Origin: Streptomyces fodineus
GTDB lineage: Bacteria; Actinomycetota; Actinomycetes; Streptomycetales; Streptomycetaceae
Length of the DNA stretch: 64,000 nucleotides
NCBI RefSeq assembly: GCF_001735805.1
Contig: NZ_CP017248.1
Coordinates: forward strand, 2,294,001 to 2,358,000
Reading direction: 5' to 3'
Position 1 is the first letter of the stretch; each line of letters opens with the position of its first letter. Below the pieces are notes generated by a model. The model saw only the letters and a list, made by a program, of their open reading frames with translations, did no database searches and was not told where the DNA came from. The position numbers and the translations under genes are program-made. This document shows, piece by piece, positions 53,684-62,302 of the stretch.

Positions 53684-53956
53684 AGGGCTCCCGCACCGCC
53701 GTGCATCCCGCCGAGCGGGGCGGGCGCTCATTCCAAGACGGCCGGAGCCTCGCTGTGGCGACGCTATGTCCCCTCGGACTGGCGATAACGCCGTGGAGCT
53801 TAGCCAATGACGCCGTCACAGGTCGCAAGCCTGGGCCGCCACGTGTCATCGGTGTTCACGACCTCGTGGATCTCCTACGCCCCGGCCTGCAGGGCAACGG
53901 TGCCGTAGCACGGGGCCCAGCCGACTTGGCCAGCGGCGGCGCGCCAATCCGGACCC

Positions 53957-54677
53957 TCAGAGGAGATCGGGCAGCGGGCGCCGCGTGACCTCGTGCGCGT
54001 CCTCCGGCGGGAGCCCGAGCATACGCAGGACCATCTCCGCCAGGTCGGAGGCGGCCTCGTCGCCGTCGAGGTCGGGGCGTCCCAGCCTCAGAGCCACCAG
54101 GGACAGCAGGGTGCCGCCCAGGGCGGACAGGGCTGTGATGGGGTCGGCAGCGGTGAAGCGGCCCGAGGCGATGCCGCGTTCCAGGTCGCGACGTGCTCGT
54201 GGCGACAGGCCACTCTCGGAGTGGATGTGGGCCAGGCCGCGGTCGCGCAGGATCCGCATGAGCTCGGGGTGGGAGTCCGTCATCCGGGCGGAGAGCCGGA
54301 AACCCGCCGCAACCAGCTCGGCGGGGTCCTCGATCCCTTCCACACGCTCGTCGATGACCTGGCCGAACTCCTCCCAGCGCGTCCGTCACCGCCGCGTCGA
54401 ACAGCTCCGTCTTGGACTCGAAGTGGTTGTAGAAGGAGCCGAAACCGACATCCGCGCGCTCGGCGATGGCCTGGACGCTGGCGCTGGTGTCCCCGGTCTC
54501 CGCGAGGATCTGTCGGGCCGCACGGATCAATGCCTGACGGGTCTCGGCGCGGGCCCGCGCCGTCCGTACGGCAAGCGGCGTGGTTCGCCAACCGGTCCGG
54601 TCACACCACGGGGGTGAAGGGTTGCGGCGGAAGCAGCCGCTCCGGCCCTCGACTCCGTCTGGCGGACCGTCCGTCAC
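53957..54677 (-). pseudogene. Frameshifted TetR-family regulator, paralogue of 39793
   Basis: HTH part (ETRQALIRAARQILAETGDT, ADVGFGSFYNHFESKTELFD) and C-terminal part (AGFRLSARMTDSHPELMRIL, MVLRMLGLPPEDAHEVTRRP) match the intact paralogue closely but lie in different frames. One extra G near 54378 in CTGGGAGGAG is enough to cause it. A start upstream of the HTH is only a GTG at 54677. Either a recent pseudogene or a sequencing slip. Confidence 0.8.
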
Positions 54678-54695
54678 GGCACCTTGTACTCGAGC

Positions 54696-56000
54696 TCAGC
54701 TCCTGACCGATGGGCCGAGGGGCGAGGCGGCCGCGATTTCGAGCGCCACGCGCACCTCCAGCGAGCTGATTGCCGTGGTGGTGACGGGCAGCAGTTCCTC
54801 CGCGCGTTTGACGCGGTACGTGACGGTGTTGCGGGCTACGTGCAGGCGTTCGGCCGCGGCGCGGGGACTGCGTTCCTCGGCGAGGTAGACGCGCAGAGTT
54901 TCGCGCAGCTCACCCAGGCGGGCCCCCTCGGAGGCCAGCGGCCCGAGGACCTCCTGCACGAACCAGCGTGCGTGTTCGGGGTCGGCCGTGACGAGGGCCG
55001 CCAAGCGGATGTCCTGGTAGTCGCAGAGCCAGGAGCCCGACGCGTGCGAGGCCATCCGTTGTGCCTGCAACGCCCCCAGATGGCTGCGGCGCATGCCGTG
55101 GGGCCCTGGTGCGGGCGGGCCGAGAGCCGCACGCACTCCTGCCGGCTCGGGCAGGGAGCTGCGCAGGTGCCGGACGTGGTCTTCGTCGGTCGTGCCGCTG
55201 ACGGCGAACCATGCCCACACATGGTTGTCGTGAGCCGGGATGACGAGCGTCCTGGCCGCTCCCAGGGCGCGGCCCATGGTCGAGGCCGCGTGGTGCAGCC
55301 GTTGGGCGGCGGGCGCGGCGGTGGCGCTGTCGTCGCCCCACAGCACCGCGGCCACGTGCGTGCCTGACAGGTCGTAGCGCAGACGCAGGGCGGCGGCTTC
55401 CCGGTCGACCGGGCGGCCGGCCAGCAGTTCGTCGATGACGGCGCGGCGGGCGGCTTCGTCACTGCCGCGCCAGCGGTCCCGTTCGGCGATGTACTCCTCG
55501 GCCATCACGCTCGAATGGGCGTCGACGTAGGTGAACATCAGGTCGTCGATCCGGCGCAGCTCGGCCAGACGCTGGTCGGCCGGGACGTGCTCCTCGACCG
55601 CTGCTGCCAGGCCGCGCGCCAGCTGCGCGTGCCCGAGCCGCACCCCCCGCAGGACGAGCTCCAGCGGGATGCCGCGGCGCGCGAACTCCCGGCATCCTTC
55701 CAGCGCCTCCTCGGTGAGGGTGGGGAGGGGCCGGCCGATGTCGGACGCCATCAGGTGCAGGCCCGTCAGCACCACGGACTGGGTCACACGCCGCAAGGTG
55801 GTCGCGGCAGCGGGACCGCCGCCGTGCTCGGGCACCTTCCTGAGGACCTCCTCCGCGATGGCGTCGGCGCTCTGGAGCGCCCACTCGACCGGGCCCGCGC
55901 CGAGCTCCGTGCGTGCCGCGGCCAGTTCCGCCGGTGACAGGACGGGCTCGGTCAGGCGGCCGGGGTCCGGCCGCAACCACTGGAGCCACTGTCCCCTCAC
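54696..56000 (-). CDS. PucR/CdaR-type transcription regulator
   Basis: 434 residues from a GTG with GGAGGG upstream. The C-terminal HTH_30 domain is clear: LRETLRVYLAEERSPRAAAE, RLHVARNTVTYRVKRAEELL. The middle is a GGDEF-like ligand-binding region of the CdaR type (GTHVAAVLWGDDS, TLVIPAHDNHVWAWFAV). Located directly downstream of the aromatic operon in the same direction, it probably activates that operon in response to an intermediate. Confidence 0.87.
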   Translation of the reverse strand: MRGQWLQWLRPDPGRLTEPVLSPAELAAARTELGAGPVEWALQSADAIAEEVLRKVPEHGGGPAAATTLRRVTQSVVLTGLHLMASDIGRPLPTLTEEALEGCREFARRGIPLELVLRGVRLGHAQLARGLAAAVEEHVPADQRLAELRRIDDLMFTYVDAHSSVMAEEYIAERDRWRGSDEAARRAVIDELLAGRPVDREAAALRLRYDLSGTHVAAVLWGDDSATAAPAAQRLHHAASTMGRALGAARTLVIPAHDNHVWAWFAVSGTTDEDHVRHLRSSLPEPAGVRAALGPPAPGPHGMRRSHLGALQAQRMASHASGSWLCDYQDIRLAALVTADPEHARWFVQEVLGPLASEGARLGELRETLRVYLAEERSPRAAAERLHVARNTVTYRVKRAEELLPVTTTAISSLEVRVALEIAAASPLGPSVRS

Positions 56001-56130
56001 GCTTCTCGTCCCTCCGTCGCGGGGAAGGTGGGCGAGCGGGCCGCTCGCAGCTGCAACCCAGGTCAGGGAACCATATCTTCCCTGCTGAGTCGAGCAGCCG
56101 CGGACCCGCCGCTGAGGACGACGAGCGCCG

Positions 56131-56176
56131 CCGTGCAGGCCGGCCGCAGGATGCGTCCTGCAGCCGGCCTGCACGG
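56131..56176. terminator. 14-bp perfect stem terminator after the aromatic operon
   Basis: CCGTGCAGGCCGGC pairs with GCCGGCCTGCACGG; an inner CAGGA/TCCTG pairing closes a GATGCGTC-type loop. It lies between the FAD monooxygenase stop and the PucR-type gene, inside the 307-bp gap 56001-56307, which otherwise contains no gene. Confidence 0.75.
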
Positions 56177-56307
56177 TCGCACCGTTCACCGGCAGGGGTT
56201 GCTCACCCCGCGCGGCGGCGCGGCGCGGTGCGTGAAGGGCCGCCCCGTGCCGCGCGTCGCTGTGCTCGGCGCGGCCTGCCATGGGCACCTGCTGTGGCAC
56301 CGGCGGC

Positions 56308-57948
56308 TCAAGCGGTGACCTCCGGGGCGGGGGCCGCCGTGAGCCCGCCGCGCAGCGCAGTGACCAGACGCGGGAGGTCGGCCGTACTCTTGGCGCCGCC
56401 GAAGACATAGAAGTCGGGGCGCACCAGCATGGCCTCGATGCCCGTACGGGCCAGGTCGGACAGATAGGTGCGGTCGAGATCGACGACGTCGTCGGGGCCG
56501 TTCGCCGCCGGGTCGTCGGTGATCCTCAGCAGGCGGAGCCCGACCTGCTCGCACCAGGCCAGGGTGTCCTCGTCGAGCCCGTCACGCGGATCACCGGTGG
56601 TGAGCAGGGTGAGCCCGATGCCGACGGTCTCGTCGAACATGCCGGTACGGCCCCTGAACCGCACCCGTCCCTGCCGGCTGAGCTGCCCGGTCGGCTCCGC
56701 GGTGGCGCCGGTGCAGTCGCGGTCCAGCAGTCCGCCGGTGAAGGTCCCCAGGAACTGGTCTCCTTGTGGTACGCGGCCTGCCCGCTGGTCGGCGATCATG
56801 CGGGCGTCGCGCTCGGCGGCCGCGGCCGGGTCCGGCTCGCAGATGACCCTCCCCAGCATCACGGACTTCTCGATCGCGTTCTGCAGATGCTGGCATCGCT
56901 CGGTGGTGTAGGTGTCCAGCAGACTGTCGTCGGCTTTCCCGGACAGCACCAGGTCGAGCTTCCAGCTCAGGTTGATGGCGTCACGAAGGCCCGAGCACAG
57001 GCCCTGCCCGGCGAACGGCGGCATCTGATGGGCCGCGTCCCCGGCCAGCAGCAGCCGGCCGTCGCGCCAGGAATCCGCCCAGCGTGCCCGGAAGGTGTAG
57101 ACGGTTTGCCGCTCCAGGGTGGCGTTGTCCGGGTGCAGGTCCCACGGCTCGAGCAGCTTCCAGGCGGTCTCGGCCTGGTGGAGCTCGGCGATGGACTCGC
57201 CGGGCAGGCGCATGAATTCCCACCGACGGCGGCCGGGGCCGCCGACCACCGCTGTGGTCGGCCGGGCCGGATCGCAGAGCTGCAGGTTCCGTGGCGTCCA
57301 TGCGCGGTCCCGGTCATGGGGCATGACGTCGAGGACCAGCCAGTCGTACGTGAAGCCGAGGTCGGTGACCGAGGTGCGCATGCACGAGCGGATGAAGCTG
57401 TTGGCGCCGTCGCAGCCGACGACGTACGCGGCCCGGAGGGTACGCTGCGCGCGCACCCCGTCACGGAGCAGGGGCTCGTCTCCCGCGCTCTCCGCCACGG
57501 TGACTTCCACCGCCGTGGGGCCCGCCTGGACGGCCACGGCTTCCCAGCCCCGCAGGATGTCGATCCCCGGCAGCGACTGGACGCGCTCGTTCAGGGCCGC
57601 TTCCACGGTGGGCTGGTTGAACGCGCTCATGTTGGGCCAGCCGGAGTAGTTGTCGTCCGAGAAGTCGAAACGGAGGAGTAGCTGACCCTCTCCGTTGCGC
57701 CACTCGTAGTCCACAGCGGGTTCACTGACAGCGGCCATGTCCAACCCCAGCGACGCCAGGATGCGGCCGGCCTCGTGGTCGAAGACGACCGCGCGTGGCA
57801 GCGGGTAGGGCTGCGGCCAGCGTTCGATGATGCCGACCCGGTGGCCTCGGGTGGCCAGCTGGATGGCCGTGGCCAGCCCGACCGGACCGGCGCCGACGAC
57901 CAGCACGTCGTAGGTCTCCGCGGCGAGACCCTCGGTCGAGGTGCTCAT
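56308..57948 (-). CDS. FAD-dependent aromatic monooxygenase (MhpA-like)
   Basis: 546 residues. FAD-binding VVGAGPVGLATAIQLATRG (residues 16-34), the DG motif VGCDGANSFIR (about 178) and the second FAD motif LLLAGDAAHQMPPFAGQGL (about 290) are complete; the C-terminal ~150 residues form a thioredoxin-like domain (MLVRPDFYVFGG). Family members add a hydroxyl to a phenolic ring using NAD(P)H and O2, for example 3-(3-hydroxyphenyl)propionate. Fourth gene of the leftward operon. Substrate inferred only to class. Confidence 0.9.
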   Translation of the reverse strand: MSTSTEGLAAETYDVLVVGAGPVGLATAIQLATRGHRVGIIERWPQPYPLPRAVVFDHEAGRILASLGLDMAAVSEPAVDYEWRNGEGQLLLRFDFSDDNYSGWPNMSAFNQPTVEAALNERVQSLPGIDILRGWEAVAVQAGPTAVEVTVAESAGDEPLLRDGVRAQRTLRAAYVVGCDGANSFIRSCMRTSVTDLGFTYDWLVLDVMPHDRDRAWTPRNLQLCDPARPTTAVVGGPGRRRWEFMRLPGESIAELHQAETAWKLLEPWDLHPDNATLERQTVYTFRARWADSWRDGRLLLAGDAAHQMPPFAGQGLCSGLRDAINLSWKLDLVLSGKADDSLLDTYTTERCQHLQNAIEKSVMLGRVICEPDPAAAAERDARMIADQRAGRVPQGDQFLGTFTGGLLDRDCTGATAEPTGQLSRQGRVRFRGRTGMFDETVGIGLTLLTTGDPRDGLDEDTLAWCEQVGLRLLRITDDPAANGPDDVVDLDRTYLSDLARTGIEAMLVRPDFYVFGGAKSTADLPRLVTALRGGLTAAPAPEVTA

Positions 57949-57970
57949 GATTGCGTTCCTTTTCGTCTGT

Positions 57971-58894
57971 TCAGCCGGCGTCGTGCGCGCCGGTCATCAT
58001 CGCGGCGAGGTCCTCGGGGCGGAGGAAGGACGGCGGTACGGGCGGGCCCCAGTTGTACAGGGCGAGGCGGGCGTCCTCCCACGTCCCGGGGGTCCACAGT
58101 TGGTCGTCGACGATGCAGTCCATGTCGGAGTAGTACTCGGAGAAGTTGCCGGCCGGATCCCGGAGGTACCAGAAGAAGTTCGACCCCAGCTGGTGGCGGC
58201 CCAGACCCCAGACGTGGCGCTCGGGGTGGTCCTCCAGCATCCGGGTGGCGCCGCGTCCCACCTCGTCCACGTCGTCCACCTGCCAGGAGGTGTGGTGCAG
58301 GAAGGAGATGGGGGCCTTCTGGACGAGGACGTTGTGGTGGTCGGTGGAGCACCGCAGGAACGCCGCGCCCGGTACCAGGTCGCTGACCTTGAAGCCGAGC
58401 CCTTCGGTGAAGAAGCGCTGGGAGGCTTCCTGGTCGGTGGAGCCCAGGACGACGTGTCCGAGGCGGCGGACGCGCACCGGACCCTCTCGCAGCACGCCGG
58501 GGGCACGCTCGCCGGTCCGCTCGATCCGCCCGGGAGCGTTGTACGGCATCCGCGCGGCGGCGGGCTGTACGATACGCGGCTGCACCTCGACGGTCACCGT
58601 CACCTCGGTGCCCGGGTCGACCGCGCGCAGGCGGTGGGTGTCCCGGACGAACGGCACCTCGAGCCGGTCGAGGGCCGAGCCGATCCGCCCGAGGTCGTCC
58701 TGGTCGTCGGCGCTCAGGGTGAGTTCCTCCAGGCGGCGCCGCGCCGAATGAACGATCTTGAGCTGTTCGCCGCCGTCGGCAGTGGCGAATCGGCCGTCGC
58801 CGAGGTCGGTCAGTCCGAAATCGGCGTAGTAGGCCGAGGTGTCGGCCACATTGGGCACCCCGATCGTGATGTGCGCCACGCGGTGCAGGGCCAT
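57971..58894 (-). CDS. Extradiol (meta-cleavage) dioxygenase of the VOC superfamily
   Basis: 307 residues, two VOC modules. Expected Fe(II) ligands in the second half: H147 (RRLGHVVLG), H200 or H201 (FLHHTSWQ) and E253 (NFSEYYSDM). It opens a catechol ring next to the hydroxyls. It is 22 bp upstream of the monooxygenase, which probably makes its catechol substrate. Confidence 0.9.
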   Translation of the reverse strand: MALHRVAHITIGVPNVADTSAYYADFGLTDLGDGRFATADGGEQLKIVHSARRRLEELTLSADDQDDLGRIGSALDRLEVPFVRDTHRLRAVDPGTEVTVTVEVQPRIVQPAAARMPYNAPGRIERTGERAPGVLREGPVRVRRLGHVVLGSTDQEASQRFFTEGLGFKVSDLVPGAAFLRCSTDHHNVLVQKAPISFLHHTSWQVDDVDEVGRGATRMLEDHPERHVWGLGRHQLGSNFFWYLRDPAGNFSEYYSDMDCIVDDQLWTPGTWEDARLALYNWGPPVPPSFLRPEDLAAMMTGAHDAG

Positions 58895-58957
58895 GGCAGT
58901 CTCCTCAAAGAGCTTCAGTGTGCGGGTGGTGTACGCAGACAGGTGTGGGGCCGCGCG

Positions 58958-59833
58958 TCAGACGGCCTGGATGCCTTCGGGGTAGGTGGGGCCGGCGACC
59001 AGGGGGTTGCGCAGCTCACCGATGCCGTCGATCCAGCTGCGCAGTTCCTCGCCGGGGGCCAGGAACCGGCGCGGGTTCCGGGCACCGCCCACGCCGGCCG
59101 GGGTGCCGGTGAAGATCAGGTCGCCGGGCAGCAGCGTGCAGATCGACGACATCCAGGCGATCTGCTGGGACACCGAGAAGATCATCTGGGAGGTACGGGA
59201 GTCCTGCATGGTCTCGCCGTCGATCGCGCAGCCGAGCGCGAGGTCGTCGGGGTCGTCGAACTCGTCCGGGGTGACCAGCACCGGCCCGGTCGGGCTGAAG
59301 CCGGGGAACGACTTGCCGAGGGAGAACTGGGGCGCCGGTCCCGACAACTGGATGCCGCGCTCGGACAGGTCCTGGCCGAGCGTGAGGCCGGCCACGTACT
59401 GCCACGCGTCCGAAGCGGCGACCTGGTGCGCCTCACGACCGATCACCGCTACCAGCTCGACCTCCCAGTCGACCAGGGCACTCGGCAGCTCGACCGTGGC
59501 GTAGGGCCCGGTCAGGGACGTGACGTACTTGGTGAAGACAGCGGGACGCTCCGGTACGGCGACCCCCGACTCCGCCACGTGGTCGGCGTAGTTCAGCCCG
59601 ACCGCGAAGACCTGCCGCGGGCGCGGCACCGGCGCGCCCAGCTGCTGCTCCACCACGGCGATCCGCTCGTGGCCGGTCGCGGCCGCCGACTGGGCCCAGT
59701 CGCGGAACTCGGCCCAGCGGTCGAAGACCGCCTGCGGGTCCGAGGAGAACAGGCCGTCGCTGGCCTTCTCCACATCTACGGCGCCGTCGGGGAAGACGAG
59801 CACGAGACGGCTGTTGAGCGTGGCTGTCCGCAT
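58958..59833 (-). CDS. Fumarylacetoacetate hydrolase-family enzyme
   Basis: 291 residues. Family hallmarks: VFAVGLNYADHVAES, DWEVELVAVIGREAHQV (metal Glu), GLTLGQDLSERGIQ (metal Asp), SLGKSFPGFSPTGPVLVTP and GDLIFTGTPAGVG. These enzymes hydrolyse or hydrate C-C bonds in ring-opened dicarbonyl acids. In this operon it likely handles the meta-cleavage product. Confidence 0.9.
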   Translation of the reverse strand: MRTATLNSRLVLVFPDGAVDVEKASDGLFSSDPQAVFDRWAEFRDWAQSAAATGHERIAVVEQQLGAPVPRPRQVFAVGLNYADHVAESGVAVPERPAVFTKYVTSLTGPYATVELPSALVDWEVELVAVIGREAHQVAASDAWQYVAGLTLGQDLSERGIQLSGPAPQFSLGKSFPGFSPTGPVLVTPDEFDDPDDLALGCAIDGETMQDSRTSQMIFSVSQQIAWMSSICTLLPGDLIFTGTPAGVGGARNPRRFLAPGEELRSWIDGIGELRNPLVAGPTYPEGIQAV

Positions 59834-59958
59834 GGCACAACACCTCCATGTTCAGAAAGCGAAAAGGGAAAGGGGGAACGGGACGATCGGGTGATCAGTC
59901 GGACGGTCGTTGTCGCTGCTCCGGCTGTGTGGCGGGAGACCGAGCGCGTCCTACGTCG

Positions 59959-60348
59959 TCAGGCGTCGGCCCGTCGCCAGACAATGCGCACCTGGGAGTC
60001 GTCGGCCCCGGCAGCTGTCAGCTCCAGCCGTCCCGAGCCGAACTGGACCTGGCGTACCAGGTCCGTCCCCGTCCACGGTGCGTAGTGACTGGCCTGAACG
60101 TGGTGCACGACCGACCCGTCCGCCTCGCGCTCCCAGCGTCCGGCGTACGCCACGGTCCCGGCGGCTGCCTCCTCGAACGGGGATACGACCGGGGCGTCAT
60201 CGGGATGGACTGTCAGCAGTGCGCTCATCCAGCCGTCGGCGGCGTAGTGCAGCACCCCCCTGGGACGCTCCCCGAGCGGACGGACGACCGTCCCCTCTCG
60301 TGTCAGCGAGAAGTCCTCAAGGACCCAAGCTCCGAGCAAACTGTCCAT
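59959..60348 (-). CDS. Lipocalin-like domain protein
   Basis: 129 residues starting MDSLLGAWVLEDFSLTREGT. The GxW start and the strands RGVLHYAADGWMSALLTVHP, VAYAGRWEREADGSVVHHVQ and DLVRQVQFGSGRLELTA are typical of the lipocalin-like/DUF1348-type small barrels found in aromatic and polyketide gene clusters. It may bind or isomerise an intermediate. First gene of the operon; no signal peptide. Confidence 0.85.
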   Translation of the reverse strand: MDSLLGAWVLEDFSLTREGTVVRPLGERPRGVLHYAADGWMSALLTVHPDDAPVVSPFEEAAAGTVAYAGRWEREADGSVVHHVQASHYAPWTGTDLVRQVQFGSGRLELTAAGADDSQVRIVWRRADA

Positions 60349-60927
60349 GTGTGCCTCGCACCGTGCTTCAGTTCCGTCGGCCCGGCCGCGCAGACACCGT
60401 CACAGCACCACGGTGACGGCCCGGCGGCCAGGCCGAGTGGCCGGCTCCTGCCACCCACACAGAGCAGTCAACCCGCGACCGCGGCACGGGATCTTGGTCT
60501 CCGGAACTCAAAATTCCGCTTGCTTTGGGCTGACCGCACCCATGTGAGCAGCGCCGGTCCGCAACCCGCGCTTCGAAACGAAATGGAGTAGCTCGCGCGG
60601 CACCGGTGTCGTGCGAGGCCCTCTCTTCGTGCCGCAGGCACGATCAGAGGTTCGTGCCGGTGCTGCCCTCACCCTTCGATGCGTTCAGCCGCTTGGTCTC
60701 GCCCTTGACGGAGGCGCCTTCCCATGCTCCTCCAACAGCTCCAGGAGCACGGCGTCCGTGGCGTCCGCCCTTCTCTCGACGGCTCCCCGCATGGCGGGGC
60801 GTTGCTGGCAGGAAGTGCGGCGCGGACCGCGTGGTGGGGTCGGGGGGCGGCCCCATACAGCGCATAGAAAGGGGTTTCAGGCCCTGGCCGCCCCACCACG
60901 ACCAGCCCTTGCGACAGGGAGACGACC
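60349..60927. promoter_or_regulatory. Promoter region of the aromatic operon, with a decayed CCATAC operator on the right
   Basis: The left part should hold the leftward operon promoter; I see A/T-rich AACTCAAAATTCC near 60506 but no certain box. At 60853-60867 CCATACAGCGCATAG differs at two positions from the operator CCATACAGCGTATGG of 41441, and it stands 60 bp before a small signal-peptide gene related to that of 41552. No other gene is supported. Confidence 0.45.
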
Positions 60928-61092
60928 ATGCACAAGTTCGTGCAGCGCGCCGCTCTCGCGACCACCTCGGCCGCCATCGCCGCAGCAGCCCTCCTCGGCG
61001 CCGGGGGCACCGCCTCCGCCGGCGTAGGCGAGGTGGGCGCCGCAGACTGTGCAGCGGAAGAGCATGGCGGTCGCCCGCTCGCATCGGGGTGA
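60928..61092 (+). CDS. Short secreted peptide, probably a truncated relative of the protein at 41552
   Basis: 54 residues. Signal peptide MHKFVQRAALATTSAAIAAA with LLGAGGTASA before the predicted cleavage, the same GAGGTASA seen in the 41552 protein (VVGAGGTASA). The remaining 22 residues (GVGEVGAADCAAEEHGG) show no W/D repeat. Ribosome-binding site ACAGGGAGA. Probably a decayed copy; it could be a real small secreted peptide. Confidence 0.55.
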   Translation: MHKFVQRAALATTSAAIAAAALLGAGGTASAGVGEVGAADCAAEEHGGRPLASG

Positions 61093-61111
61093 GGGAATGC
61101 GCGGAACGTGT

Positions 61112-62302
61112 TCAGCGGGCCAGACCGTGACGGCCAGCTGGCTGTGGACGAGTGCGACCGTCGGCATGGGACGCGAGGAGCGGCCGGTGCAGATGGTGTG
61201 ACGGGGTGCGTTCGATGATCAGGAAGGCGGCGTCGTCGGTGAGCTGCTCGCCGGTGTGCGCGAGCAGGTCGCGGTGAATGTGGTGCAGCAAGGCGTCGGG
61301 GCTTGAGGCGGGGAAGGAGGCGACGCGTTCGGCGAGCGGGTAGAAGGCTCCGGTCGGTGAGCGGGCTTCGATCACGCCGTCGGTGTAGAGCAGCAGCATG
61401 TCGCCCGGTTCCAAGGCGAACCGGTCGGTCCGGTCGTTGAGTACGCACAGAGCACGCAGGCCCAATGGGGGTGCGGGACGGCGGGAGTTCAGGGCAGATA
61501 CCTGGTCACCGCGGATCAGCAGGGGCGGCGGATGGCCGCAATTGAGCATCTCAGCCTGTGGGCCCTGATCGGGGATGTCGATCATGATGGCGGTGATGAA
61601 GTGCTCGCCGGCATCGTGCGCGGTGTCGGCGGCCTCATCCAGGTTCCGGCAGATGCTCTCTTCGACGGCGGTGGCGAGCTCGGGCAAGGAGGGGTACCGG
61701 TGCGCGCCCTCACGAAACGCACTCATCGCCACCGATGCTTCGCCGACGGAGGCAAGACCATGGCCTCGTACGTCGCCGATGAGTACCCGGGTGCAGGGGT
61801 GATCAGCGCGGGCGACCGCCAACAGGTCGCCCCCGATCTGAGCCTCGTCCTCGGCGGCCAGATACAGCCAGGCCACCCGCAACGGCCCGATCCGGCGAGG
61901 TGGAGGCCGCAGCAGAACCCGCTGCGCCGTCTCAGCCACCGACCGCAACCGGCTCAGCTCCCGGGCATGCCGCTCCCGCACATAACAGACGAAGACCACC
62001 AGAGCTGACAGCACAGCCAGGGCGATCAGCTGCGCCACGTGGTTGGTCGTGGTCAGCCCGCCGTGGAAAATCGCGATGATCACCAAGGAGACCTCCGCCA
62101 GAGCCCCGACCAGAGCGGTAAGCCGCGGACCGGCGAAGGCGGCGGTCAACGTCGGCGCGATGACCAGCAGCGGGCCCAGATGAACACTGGTGCCGATGCC
62201 GATGTCCACCGCAGTGATGGCCACGATCAGCGCCAGCGCCGTCACCAACAGACCGCGCCGCTGTTCCGGGAGCCGGTCCCGCCAGACACCCCGCAGACGC
62301 AT
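61112..62302 (-). CDS. Membrane-bound PP2C/SpoIIE-type phosphatase
   Basis: 396 residues. Four or five membrane helices in the first 110 residues (LLVTALALIVAITAVDIGIG, LGPLLVIAPTLTAAFAG, AEVSLVIIAIFHGG, LIALAVLSALVVFVCYV), then a linker helix and the PP2C domain: IGGDLLAVARAD, IGDVRGHGLASVGEAS, NCGHPPPLLI, MLLLYTDGVIEARS, DDAAFLIIER. The usual GGDFYD motif reads GGDLLA, so one metal ligand position is unusual. A broken copy lies at 43236-43706. The upstream leader is A/T-rich (AAAAGGAGTAAAAAG). Confidence 0.9.
   Translation of the reverse strand: MRLRGVWRDRLPEQRRGLLVTALALIVAITAVDIGIGTSVHLGPLLVIAPTLTAAFAGPRLTALVGALAEVSLVIIAIFHGGLTTTNHVAQLIALAVLSALVVFVCYVRERHARELSRLRSVAETAQRVLLRPPPRRIGPLRVAWLYLAAEDEAQIGGDLLAVARADHPCTRVLIGDVRGHGLASVGEASVAMSAFREGAHRYPSLPELATAVEESICRNLDEAADTAHDAGEHFITAIMIDIPDQGPQAEMLNCGHPPPLLIRGDQVSALNSRRPAPPLGLRALCVLNDRTDRFALEPGDMLLLYTDGVIEARSPTGAFYPLAERVASFPASSPDALLHHIHRDLLAHTGEQLTDDAAFLIIERTPSHHLHRPLLASHADGRTRPQPAGRHGLAR

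Noticed and set aside
60644..61084. Leftward frame ending GASVKGETKRLNASKGEGST
   Set aside because: Only the C-terminal part looks protein-like; the rest is Arg/Pro-rich antisense composition. Too weak to annotate.
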